Below, in pieces: positions 24,607 through 32,772 of a stretch of DNA of 64,000 bases. The notes below the pieces were generated by a model. That model ran no database searches, was not told the DNA's origin, and saw only the letters and a program-made list of their open reading frames with translations. Source of the stretch: Mucilaginibacter daejeonensis (GTDB taxonomy: Bacteria > Bacteroidota > Bacteroidia > Sphingobacteriales > Sphingobacteriaceae); the NCBI RefSeq assembly GCF_020783335.1, contig NZ_CP086068.1, forward strand, positions 558,001 to 622,000, given 5' to 3'. How positions within the stretch are numbered: position 1 is the first letter of the stretch; each line of letters opens with the position of its first letter. A program made the position numbers and the translations under genes.

Positions 24607-27030
24607 TTAATTGCCATTGCTTCCGCTTTTATCGTCGTTGTTGATCGTGCGCTTATTTTTCTTGATATCGCTGCTCAGCTTACCGAACTTGTAGCTCAAG
24701 CTCAGGCTGAACGTACGGTAAAATTGGTTCCCGGTGTTTGACTGATAAAGGTCAGGTGTGCTGGTGAACTGCGTGAATTTATACCTTGCCTGGTATGGGT
24801 TGCTTAATACCGTGCTCACTGTTAGCTTTTTATTCAGGAACATTTTTGAAGCGCTCAAGCTGCTGTACACATAATCATTAGAGCCGCCCTGTAAAAAGAT
24901 GTACCTGCGGTTAAAGCCGCCGCCTAAGCCAAAGGTCCAGGTATCGGTAGGTTTGTAAGTTAGGTTGGCATTGGTGTTAGTTCGCCATCCTTTGTTGCTA
25001 AAGAACTGACCCATGTACGGTCCTTTCACCCACACATAGAACAGACCCGTGTTGAAACTCAGGGTGAGCTTGTTGGCCAGCGTGTAGTTTCCACTAATGT
25101 TCCAGCGTAATATCTTCACGTTGCCGGCATTGTCATAAGTGGTCACCGAGGTATCGTTGCGCAAGGCCAGCACATTCACGATATTATTATCGATCTGGAT
25201 ATAGCTGAGCTTGTTGGTCAGCGTGCCTTTGCCCGTTTTGGTATGTGTAAGCTCGAACAAACGACCGGTCACAGCCTGCAGGTCGGGGTTACCGGTGCTC
25301 AGCAACTGTGGGTTACTGCGATCCACGAAAGGATTCAACTGAAAAATGTAAGGGCGTTCGAGGCGGCTGGTATAGCCAAAGGTAAGGCTTTGGTTATTGG
25401 GCAGCGTGTGCATTACCGATAATGACGGGATCACATTGGTGTAGCTGGTCTTCAACAAGGTGTTGTTATCGGTTATAAAATTGGCATCTACCCGGGTATG
25501 CTCTAACCTGACACCGGCTTTGAACGTCCACTTGGTGAGCTTTAACTGGTACGAATTATAGGCTGCATACACATCCTGGTGGTAGTCAAAATCGTTACGG
25601 CGCGACGGGTCTGTCACATAAGTGCCGCCAAGTAACTGCTGACCCGATGCCCGGCTGAACGCATTACGTAATATCGCTTTGGCACCACCCTCAATGGTGA
25701 GCCCTTTGATCGGGTAAACCTCATCCAATTGGAAGGTATGTTCCTTGTAACCGGCATCGTTCTGCTGGGTATAATCAGGAACGTTATAATTCACGCGTTC
25801 CTGTGCGCTGAGATCGTTAGCGCGACCATCAAGCGAGTACGAGTAACGGTATGACGCCGTGAACAATTGCTGCTTGTTGCGTTTAGCACCTAACTGGTAA
25901 TTCAAACCGGCGTCAAGTCCTTTCCAGTTGAAGCCGCCGTTGTTCAGCAATAAATATGACTGGGCAAAAGTGCCTGCATTATAGGTGGTGAAACGGTTTT
26001 GATCCTGGTCAAAGCTGCCTAGATTATAATTCAATGAACCGGTGAACAAGTTCAGCGTATCCACTTCGTAACTGGCCTCCAGGCTGCTATAAAGGTAATT
26101 GCCGCCGTAAGTATTGGTTCCCTGCTGTAAAAATGTAGATGACACATTGCCTGACCCGGCCGGGTCAAATGTTTGGCGAAGGTTGTCAAATTCCATGGTA
26201 TTGGTACGTTGCCTGCCCATACCGTAAGTGCCTGATATGCCAAACTTGTTAGCCTTTGCGGTACCCGTCAAGTTGATGCTTGGCCCCCAGGGCAAGCTGT
26301 AGCGGCTGGTCACGGTTCCGTTATAGCCGTCTTCGGTCTTCTTGGTGGTGATGATGTTGATGATACCAGCTAAGCCTTCGCCATCATATTTGGAGGGAGG
26401 GGTAGTGATCACCTCGATCTTTTGTATGCTACTGGCCGGCATAGAGCGTAACACATCTTTGGGGTTGGAGGCCAGCAAGGCCGACGGTTTACCATTGATA
26501 AAGATGCGATAGCTCGAACTGCTTTGCAATTGGATATTATCATCGCCATCCACACTTAACAGCGGCACACGGCGCATCATATCCATGGCGGTGAGTGCTT
26601 TGCTATCAGGGTCGGCCTGCACATCGTAGCTCAGCCGATCGATCTCTTGTTTGATCAACGGGCGCGATGCGGTAACGCCCACCTCTTTCAATTGCCCATT
26701 TGATGGCGCCAGTTGAATAGTGCCCAGATCGGTCATCGTTGCCGAGGCAAAGTTCACCGGGATGGTCTTGGTGGCATAACCGACCGCCACTACTGAAAGT
26801 TGATAATGTTTTACCGGTAATTTATTGATCTCGAAGCTGCCGTCAGCTTTGGTGAGGGTGCTTTTGATGCCTTGGGTGCCTGCTGAATCCTTTAATGATA
26901 GCGTGATCAGACCCAAAGGCTTTTGAGTGGCCGAATCGGTGATGAGGCCTTTGATAGTGGCCGTTGGTGCCTGGGCCAGGGCAATAAAGGCCATGCACCC
27001 GCAGATCGCAGTGAGTATCAGTTTTTTCAT
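24607..27030 (-). CDS. TonB-dependent-receptor-like outer-membrane beta-barrel protein
   Basis: An 807-residue protein. The signal peptide ends near I-A-L-A-Q (residue 19-20). Residues about 23-110 are a carboxypeptidase-regulatory-like beta-sandwich (A-T-I-K-G-L-I-T-D-S-A-T-Q-K-P-L-G). The plug follows at about 115-230 (L-K-E-V-G-V-T-A-S-R-P, KIEVITTPPSKYDGEGLAGI). The rest is a barrel of the Bacteroidetes outer-membrane beta-barrel family, ending in L-S-L-S-Y-K-F-G-K-L plus a hydrophilic Lys/Asn/Ser tail of about 25 residues. No SusD partner is adjacent and the ligand is unknown. A 34-residue membrane ORF follows directly. Confidence 0.85.
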   Translation of the reverse strand: MKKLILTAICGCMAFIALAQAPTATIKGLITDSATQKPLGLITLSLKDSAGTQGIKSTLTKADGSFEINKLPVKHYQLSVVAVGYATKTIPVNFASATMTDLGTIQLAPSNGQLKEVGVTASRPLIKQEIDRLSYDVQADPDSKALTAMDMMRRVPLLSVDGDDNIQLQSSSSYRIFINGKPSALLASNPKDVLRSMPASSIQKIEVITTPPSKYDGEGLAGIINIITTKKTEDGYNGTVTSRYSLPWGPSINLTGTAKANKFGISGTYGMGRQRTNTMEFDNLRQTFDPAGSGNVSSTFLQQGTNTYGGNYLYSSLEASYEVDTLNLFTGSLNYNLGSFDQDQNRFTTYNAGTFAQSYLLLNNGGFNWKGLDAGLNYQLGAKRNKQQLFTASYRYSYSLDGRANDLSAQERVNYNVPDYTQQNDAGYKEHTFQLDEVYPIKGLTIEGGAKAILRNAFSRASGQQLLGGTYVTDPSRRNDFDYHQDVYAAYNSYQLKLTKWTFKAGVRLEHTRVDANFITDNNTLLKTSYTNVIPSLSVMHTLPNNQSLTFGYTSRLERPYIFQLNPFVDRSNPQLLSTGNPDLQAVTGRLFELTHTKTGKGTLTNKLSYIQIDNNIVNVLALRNDTSVTTYDNAGNVKILRWNISGNYTLANKLTLSFNTGLFYVWVKGPYMGQFFSNKGWRTNTNANLTYKPTDTWTFGLGGGFNRRYIFLQGGSNDYVYSSLSASKMFLNKKLTVSTVLSNPYQARYKFTQFTSTPDLYQSNTGNQFYRTFSLSLSYKFGKLSSDIKKNKRTINNDDKSGSNGN

Positions 27031-27407
27031 ATAAAATTTAGCTTGAGGGTGCGTAGTGCGGTTGATGGCAGCTATGCGTGGTCGTGTACAGGTCGGCCAA
27101 CTTTGTACACACCTATATGACAGGCAAAATATTAGGGCGTTGCACTGAACTGCATTTTTGATGAAACGGCGCTCTTAATATATGATTGAAAGATGAGTTA
27201 TTAACGAGTGCAACACGCTGATATAATTGTGATTATGCTATGTTCGAGGTTGTGATAAAATTTTTGTTTTCATCGGTATCAGCACATCAAAAGAAGTGTG
27301 AAAAGCACCTGTCAGGGTCGGGTGGCCCTTTTTGACTTACTGCGATCAAAAGCCCTTCAATGCTAATATGGCTTTGCAATAGCATGGATAGCTACTATTT
27401 TTACACC
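27031..27407. other. Divergent intergenic region with an inverted repeat
   Basis: This 377-base gap separates the receptor (minus) from the LDH2-type dehydrogenase (plus). It holds an inverted repeat GTGTACA (27084-27090) / TGTACAC (27104-27110) with a 13-base spacer, about 55 bases before the receptor start. No small gene or RNA was recognised. Confidence 0.5.
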
Positions 27408-28487
27408 ATGGAGCACATCTTTCCCGAGCAGCGATTACGAGAGTTCACCCACAACATATTTAAGTCGATCGGTTGCAGTGACGAACACGCCCACCTGTCG
27501 GCCGATGTATTGTTACGGTCAGACCTGAGGGGCATCGACTCGCACGGTGTGGCTCGTTTGAGCGGTTACGTGCGTCTGTGGGAAAAGCAGCGCATCAATG
27601 CCACACCGCAGATCAGGGTGGTACATGAAACGCCCACAACGGCAACGGTAGATGGCGATGCCGGACTGGGTCTGGTTGTAGCACCATTTGCTATGAAAGT
27701 GGCCATCAAAAAAGCTCGGGAATATGGTTCAGGATGGGTATCGGTACGTAACTCCAATCACTTTGGTATAGCTGGTTACCACGCACTAATGGCGGTTGAA
27801 CAGGACATGATCGGATTTGCCATGACCAATGCCAGTCCGCTGGTAGCGCCCACTTTTGCCAACGAACGGCTTTTGGGCACCAACCCTATGTGCTATGCGT
27901 TTCCGGCAGGTAAATACCCGCCACTGATCGTGGATATGGCCACCTCGGCCGCGGCCAATGGCAAATTGGAGATAGCCCAGCGCTTAGCAAAGGCCGTACC
28001 TGAAGGCTGGATCCAAGACGGCTCGGGTAATTATACCACTGATCCCCATGCTTTAAAAAGCGGCGGCTCCTTATTGCCTTTGGGCAGTGACCGTGAGCAC
28101 GGCAGCCACAAGGGTTTCGGATTGAGCGCCACAGTAGACATTTTGTCGGGGGTGCTTTCGGGAGCCAACTATGGCCCGTGGGTGCCTCCATTCGTGGCAT
28201 TCATGGATCCGCTGAACGATCAGCCAGGGCAGGGTATCGGTCACTTTGTGGGCGCTATGCGGGTTGATGGTTTCCGCCCGGTGGAAGACTTCAAGGCTAA
28301 CATGGACAACTGGATCAGCCGTTTTAAAAATGCTCGCACCGTAGATCCAGATCAAAAAGTGATCATCCCCGGCGAACCGGAGCTGGAAGCAGAGGCAGAC
28401 CGTAAGCTGAACGGCATACCGCTGGTGAATGCCGTGGTGGATGACCTGAACCTATTGGCCGATCGTTTTGGAATAGAACGGTTGTAG
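27408..28487 (+). CDS. Malate/L-lactate dehydrogenase (LDH2/YlbC) family oxidoreductase
   Basis: A protein of about 359 residues; upstream in-frame ATGs at 27360 and 27384 exist, but 27408 gives the usual N terminus (E-H-I-F-P-E-Q-R-L). Family signatures are D-L-R-G-I-D-S-H-G-V-A-R-L, V-R-N-S-N-H-F-G-I-A-G-Y-H-A, G-T-N-P-M-C-Y-A-F-P and H-K-G-F-G-L-S. These NAD(P)H-dependent enzymes reduce 2-oxoacids (malate, lactate, ureidoglycolate, sulfolactate and related). The exact substrate cannot be assigned. It is a single-gene unit facing a convergent PPOX-family gene 10 bases away. Confidence 0.87.
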   Translation: MEHIFPEQRLREFTHNIFKSIGCSDEHAHLSADVLLRSDLRGIDSHGVARLSGYVRLWEKQRINATPQIRVVHETPTTATVDGDAGLGLVVAPFAMKVAIKKAREYGSGWVSVRNSNHFGIAGYHALMAVEQDMIGFAMTNASPLVAPTFANERLLGTNPMCYAFPAGKYPPLIVDMATSAAANGKLEIAQRLAKAVPEGWIQDGSGNYTTDPHALKSGGSLLPLGSDREHGSHKGFGLSATVDILSGVLSGANYGPWVPPFVAFMDPLNDQPGQGIGHFVGAMRVDGFRPVEDFKANMDNWISRFKNARTVDPDQKVIIPGEPELEAEADRKLNGIPLVNAVVDDLNLLADRFGIERL

Positions 28488-28497
28488 TAGGCTGTCT

Positions 28498-29046
28498 TTA
28501 AAACATCGCAGTAGGCAAACCATCCATACTTACGCGGTTCTTTTCTTCGCGGTATGCTTTCAGGCCTTCTTCACCTTTATTCTCAGCCCATTTTACTGAT
28601 TGGTCGCGTTCGCCAGTGTAATCGTAATACGGCACACCGAATCCACAGGAGGTTTGTACCTGATCAACATCGGCCACTATGATCTGGCGGGTCGATAGTG
28701 GCACGTTATCAAAAAGAGTAATAAGTTCATGCCATTCAGCATCGCCTGGCAATACCGTGCGCCCCTGCCCGTATAAACGCAGTATAAGCGGCGGCCCGTC
28801 AAAAGCACAGAACATTATCGTTATGCGGCCGTTTTCCAGCACATGGGCCGAAGTTTCGTTACCGCTGCCTGTGATGTCAAGGTAAGCCACCTTATTATTT
28901 TCCAGTATCCTGAAACTGTTCAAGCCTTTGGGCGACACATTCACATGCCCATTAGCACTCAACGGTGCGCTGGCGACAAAATAGATCTTTTGCCGCTCAA
29001 TAAATTCGCGATGTTGCGGCTGCATATGGTCGAAGAATTTGCCCAT
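28498..29046 (-). CDS. Pyridoxamine 5'-phosphate oxidase-family flavin-binding protein
   Basis: A 182-residue split-barrel protein: F-I-E-R-Q-K-I-Y-F-V-A-S-A-P-L, then N-V-S-P-K-G, then V-A-Y-L-D-I-T-G-S-G-N-E-T-S-A-H, then G-R-I-T-I-M-F-C-A-F, then L-R-L-Y-G-Q-G-R. These match the general PPOX-like flavin reductase or uncharacterised stress group rather than PdxH itself, since the PdxH substrate residues are not apparent. It is likely an FMN- or F420-type cytoplasmic redox protein of unknown substrate. It is convergent with the LDH2-family gene. Confidence 0.83.
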   Translation of the reverse strand: MGKFFDHMQPQHREFIERQKIYFVASAPLSANGHVNVSPKGLNSFRILENNKVAYLDITGSGNETSAHVLENGRITIMFCAFDGPPLILRLYGQGRTVLPGDAEWHELITLFDNVPLSTRQIIVADVDQVQTSCGFGVPYYDYTGERDQSVKWAENKGEEGLKAYREEKNRVSMDGLPTAMF

Positions 29047-29153
29047 GATGAGTTGGTATTTATGGATTCACACAAATATAAATAAGACCACTAAACTTTA
29101 TGCTTTTGCTGCACTACATTGCATGCGCTCAGGGTTTTTAAGTAATCTCATAT

Positions 29154-29708
29154 ATGTACGACAAACTGCAATACCATCAAGAAAACAAAAAATATTTGAC
29201 CATATACCGTAAAGTGGGCTCAAAGAGTATCGAAACAAGCCACGGCTATATCGTTGCTTTTGCAAAAGATTTTGTCATACTGCAAGAAACGAACGATTTT
29301 GAGATAGATGGATACATCATAATCCCTGTTGCCCAAATACATAAGCTTCGTTTTAATAACGTAGATAAGTATTTTGATAAAATAATGGCCATGGAGAAAT
29401 TAAGCGGTCGTGTAGTACTAAAATATCATGTATCCTTGGATAGCTGGCCATCTATTTTCAGATCATTACAAGACCAAGAACTGACAGTCATCGTTGAATG
29501 TGAAGACCCCGATGATAAAAGTTTTGACATAGGCCCTATTATTAAGATTGAACAAGAGACGATACATGTCCAAAATTTTGATGCGCTTGGTTTTTTTGAT
29601 TTAGAGCCGTCAATCATCGCTTACGGCAAGATCACCAAAGTTCAGTTTAACGGGCGCTATGAGAACATATTCAGCAAATACACCCGACATAGGAAAGTCA
29701 GACGCTAA
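29154..29708 (+). CDS. Hypothetical protein with two apparent Sm-like repeats
   Basis: A 184-residue protein with no signal peptide or membrane segment and a lower GC content than its neighbours. Two segments of about 45 residues share a pattern: residues about 31-76 (G-Y-I-V-A-F-A-K-D-F-V-I-L ... G-Y-I-I-I-P-V-A-Q-I-H-K-L-R-F ... Y-F-D-K-I) and about 126-175 (G-P-I-I-K-I-E-Q-E-T-I-H-V ... S-I-I-A-Y-G-K-I-T-K-V-Q-F ... Y-E-N-I-F). Each reads as strand-turn-strand-strand like an Sm/LSm barrel half. The C terminus is basic (R-H-R-K-V-R-R). The function is unknown; an RNA-binding or translation-related role is only a structural guess. Confidence 0.6.
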   Translation: MYDKLQYHQENKKYLTIYRKVGSKSIETSHGYIVAFAKDFVILQETNDFEIDGYIIIPVAQIHKLRFNNVDKYFDKIMAMEKLSGRVVLKYHVSLDSWPSIFRSLQDQELTVIVECEDPDDKSFDIGPIIKIEQETIHVQNFDALGFFDLEPSIIAYGKITKVQFNGRYENIFSKYTRHRKVRR

Positions 29709-29776
29709 TAATTTATTAACATCTTATCTATTTAAGTGGCAATTCGTTTATTTGTAATGCCCTTTTCATCCTCAAC

Positions 29777-31432
29777 ATGAATTTCAAAAAACTTCTAACG
29801 ATAGCAGCGGCCTTTACTTCCCTCACGGCCTCGGCGCAGCTGATGCAAAAAAAAGAGACCTATACCCGTGCTGATACTTTGCGTGGTTTGCTTACCCCTT
29901 TGCGTACCTGTTACGATATCAATTACTATCATTTGGATGTGAAGTTCGATATCGATAAAAAGTACATCAGCGGCAGTAATCTGTTCAAGTTCACGGCCAC
30001 CCAAAATTTCACCAAGCTGCAATTCGATCTGTATGCTAACCTCAAGGTGGATAAGGTAGAGTACAAAGGCAAAGAAGTGCCTTTTACCCGTGAGTTCAAC
30101 GCCGTATTCGTGACCTTTCCTAAAGCCATAGCCAAAGGCGCCAAGGAAGAGTTCACGGTGTATTATTCAGGCAACCCTACCGTGGCCAAACGGGCGCCGT
30201 GGGATGGTGGCGTTGTTTTCACCACCGACTCTTTAGGGAAACCATGGGTAGCCACCGCCTGTCAGGGTGCAGGTGCGAGTATATGGTGGCCTACCAAAGA
30301 TCACCAGAGCGATGAGGTGGACAGTATGCTGGTGAGCATTAGTGTGCCTGCCGGCTTGAAAGACGTATCGAATGGTCGCCTACGCAAGACCACCACTTTG
30401 CCTGATGGCTACACCCGGTTCGACTGGTTCGTGGCCAACCCGATCAACAACTATGATATAGCGGCCAACATTGGCGATTATACGCACTTTGACGATAGTT
30501 ATATGGGCGAAAAAGGCAAACTCACCCTCGACTATTGGGTGTTGCCTTACCACCTGGAGTTGGCCAAGACGCATTTTGAGCGTGATGTGAAACGTATGCT
30601 CAAGTCGATGGAGTACTGGTTCGGCGCATACCCCTGGTATGAGGACGGTTACAAACTGGTGGAAACGCCGCATTTAGGCATGGAACACCAAAGCGCCGTA
30701 GCCTATGGCAACAAGTATCGTAACGGTTACCTCGGTCGTGACCTCTCAGGCACCGGCCGTGGCCTCAATTGGGATTTTATCATCATACACGAGAGCGGTC
30801 ATGAATGGTTCGGTAATAATATCACCTCTAAAGATCTGGCCGACATGTGGATCCATGAAAGCTTTACCAATTACTCCGAATCACTATTCATCGAGCATAA
30901 CTACGGCAAGGAGGCTGGCCTGGAGTACCTGAAAGGCACACGCAAGAACATACAGAACGACGAACCCATCATTGGTCCATACAATGTGAACAAGGAAGGT
31001 TCGGGCGATATGTACTACAAAGGTGGCAACATGCTTGGTACTATCCGTGCCACCATCGGTAATGATGAAAAATGGCGTCAGATCCTGCGTGGACTAAATA
31101 GTACCTTCTACCATCAAACAGTAACTACTCAACAGGTAGAGGACTATATGAGCAAGCAGGCCGGACTGAATTTGAAACCTATATTTGACCAATACCTACG
31201 CCATACCAAACTACCTGAGCTGGATCTGAAGTTCGAGAACGGTAAGGTTTACGCCAAGTGGACTGCCGACGTAAAAGGCTTTAACATGCCGGTTAAAATG
31301 CGCAAAAAGGACGGGCAGTTTTACCTGGTGAAACTGAACACCGAGTGGGCCCCTGTAGGCTTGCCCGGACTTACTAAAGATAACCTGGAGGTAGACACCC
31401 TCGAGTTCTGCATCAATGTGAAGACCGAATAA
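29777..31432 (+). CDS. M1 family zinc metallopeptidase (aminopeptidase N-like)
   Basis: A 551-residue secreted peptidase with a signal peptide ending at T-A-S-A-Q (residue 20-21). The N-terminal beta domain leads to the exopeptidase motif G-M-E-H-Q (301-305; Gly-x-Met-Glu-Asn in classical members) and the zinc site H-E-S-G-H (338-342) with the third ligand Glu361 in W-I-H-E-S-F, exactly the HEXXH-X18-E spacing. It is shorter than the about 870 residues of PepN because the C-terminal ARM-like domain is absent or reduced, as in the short Bacteroidetes M1 enzymes. It trims peptides in the periplasm or outside the cell. Confidence 0.9.
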   Translation: MNFKKLLTIAAAFTSLTASAQLMQKKETYTRADTLRGLLTPLRTCYDINYYHLDVKFDIDKKYISGSNLFKFTATQNFTKLQFDLYANLKVDKVEYKGKEVPFTREFNAVFVTFPKAIAKGAKEEFTVYYSGNPTVAKRAPWDGGVVFTTDSLGKPWVATACQGAGASIWWPTKDHQSDEVDSMLVSISVPAGLKDVSNGRLRKTTTLPDGYTRFDWFVANPINNYDIAANIGDYTHFDDSYMGEKGKLTLDYWVLPYHLELAKTHFERDVKRMLKSMEYWFGAYPWYEDGYKLVETPHLGMEHQSAVAYGNKYRNGYLGRDLSGTGRGLNWDFIIIHESGHEWFGNNITSKDLADMWIHESFTNYSESLFIEHNYGKEAGLEYLKGTRKNIQNDEPIIGPYNVNKEGSGDMYYKGGNMLGTIRATIGNDEKWRQILRGLNSTFYHQTVTTQQVEDYMSKQAGLNLKPIFDQYLRHTKLPELDLKFENGKVYAKWTADVKGFNMPVKMRKKDGQFYLVKLNTEWAPVGLPGLTKDNLEVDTLEFCINVKTE

Positions 31433-31440
31433 ACGGTCTT
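31421..31440. terminator. Short hairpin between convergent genes
   Basis: AAGACCG (31421-31427) and CGGTCTT (31434-31440) form a 7-bp stem that includes the peptidase stop codon. The neighbouring T/A-run is weak, so its termination function is uncertain. Confidence 0.4.
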
Positions 31441-31443
31441 ACA

Positions 31444-31722
31444 TCAATATTCTGCAAAGGCTTCATCAGGGAAGCACCATAACCAGCGCTCGCCCGGCTC
31501 GGCCGATGCCATTACCGGGTGCTGGCTGCGGTGGTAATGCTTGGTCATGTGCTTCTGTGGCGATGAATCGCAGCACAAGGTGACACCACATGTTTGGCAG
31601 GTGCGCAGATGCACCCAGGTTCCGTTCTGTTTCGCACATTCTTCACAAACGTATTCTTTGGCGGTCTTTACCTCGGTGATCGCGCTTAAATGTTCGCATA
31701 AAGGTGGGTTCTGCTCTGCCAT
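31444..31722 (-). CDS. UBP-type zinc finger protein
   Basis: A 92-residue protein with the start chosen at 31722, seven bases after the upstream stop, instead of a frame extension into that gene. Zinc ligands are arranged as C-x-H ... C-E-E-C ... C-Q-T-C ... C-C-x(7)-H-x-x-x-H ... H, the ZnF-UBP pattern (C-E-H-L-S, Y-V-C-E-E-C, R-T-C-Q-T-C-G-V-T-L-C-C, H-M-T-K-H, H-P-V). Its eukaryotic counterpart binds ubiquitin C termini. Bacterial copies occur in Bacteroidetes and Actinobacteria as small solo proteins of unknown ligand. It is likely co-transcribed with the preceding outer-membrane gene. Confidence 0.83.
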   Translation of the reverse strand: MAEQNPPLCEHLSAITEVKTAKEYVCEECAKQNGTWVHLRTCQTCGVTLCCDSSPQKHMTKHYHRSQHPVMASAEPGERWLWCFPDEAFAEY

Positions 31723-31729
31723 GATGATG

Positions 31730-32761
31730 TTATTTATCGTCCCCGAAATTGAATAGTTTTTTACGACCCAGGTCATACGTGATCCTGAACGCTTGCTGGC
31801 TATCGCCCAGTTGACCCGGTGACTGGTGCAAGCTTAACACGAACTGCCCTTTGATGTGTTTGAACAGGAAAGGTGTGTAAATGATATCGAGCCGGTTGTA
31901 GGTCTTTTTGCGGTAAAAAGAATCGCCGTAGGTCACGTTGTGGCCTTCGCCTTTATAGAACTCATCATAAAAGGCCAAACGCTTGATGCTGGCATAAAAG
32001 CTGGCCACCACGCCAAGCGGTTTCTGAAAGCCGTTCACCGAGCGCACGCGCTCTAACGACATCATTCCGCCGACCTCAACTGAAAGGGAATCAAAAACGG
32101 TGTTCTTTCCAAAGTTATATCCTGCACGTATCTGCAATGCGCCGTTATCGCGAATGTGATCATTTGGGATAGACACTGCCGGACCGGCATCGTGCAGTAA
32201 CATAAAATAGTGCGACAGGTAGAACGGGCCTACAGGGTCGGGCAGGTACTTACCGGCCAAACCGAACAGGAATTGCTCGCGGTCGGTATTGGTTTGGCGG
32301 CTTACCCAATCCAGCCATAAGGTCTCGTAGCCATACTCGGTCTGGTAGCGGGTGAGCAGGCCTTCAACATTGGGGCGGTAGTAGCGCAGTGTATCGTTCA
32401 AAATAGCACGCGGGTAATTGCTAAGCAGTCCCTCGCGCGGGAACATGCCCGCATTGAACAGCCATTTGTGACTTTCGAACTTGTAATAGGCCACCGGATC
32501 TACCTTCAGAAAGTAAGGTTTCGCACCGAACTCATGAATACCGTTGATACCCACTACAAAATGGTTCAGGCTATCGATGTTCAGTCCCAGGTCCAGCGCC
32601 AGCCGGGTGCCCGAGTAGGTGCGTGAACGCTCGGTAAAGGCCTTGTATTCGCGGTTGTCCAGAAAGCCGAAACCATTGAAGCCAATGTCGACGCTGTTTT
32701 GCGCCTGAACAAGGCCCGTGGTCATTAAAAAGAAGAATAGAAAGTATATCCTTTTGATCAT
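31730..32761 (-). CDS. Hypothetical outer-membrane or exported beta-rich protein
   Basis: A 343-residue protein with a signal peptide (hydrophobic F-L-F-F-F-L-M-T-T-G-L-V-Q-A, cleavage near residue 20). The mature part alternates hydrophobic and polar residues in many short strands with repeated aromatic residues (for example Y-F-L-K-V-D-P-V-A-Y-Y-K-F-E), consistent with an outer-membrane barrel; it ends R-I-T-Y-D-L-G-R-K-K-L-F-N-F. No known family is recognised. It is followed seven bases later by the UBP zinc-finger gene and preceded 11 bases earlier by the GT39 gene, so a three-gene minus-strand unit is likely. Confidence 0.6.
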   Translation of the reverse strand: MIKRIYFLFFFLMTTGLVQAQNSVDIGFNGFGFLDNREYKAFTERSRTYSGTRLALDLGLNIDSLNHFVVGINGIHEFGAKPYFLKVDPVAYYKFESHKWLFNAGMFPREGLLSNYPRAILNDTLRYYRPNVEGLLTRYQTEYGYETLWLDWVSRQTNTDREQFLFGLAGKYLPDPVGPFYLSHYFMLLHDAGPAVSIPNDHIRDNGALQIRAGYNFGKNTVFDSLSVEVGGMMSLERVRSVNGFQKPLGVVASFYASIKRLAFYDEFYKGEGHNVTYGDSFYRKKTYNRLDIIYTPFLFKHIKGQFVLSLHQSPGQLGDSQQAFRITYDLGRKKLFNFGDDK

Positions 32762-32772
32762 GTATTACTGTG

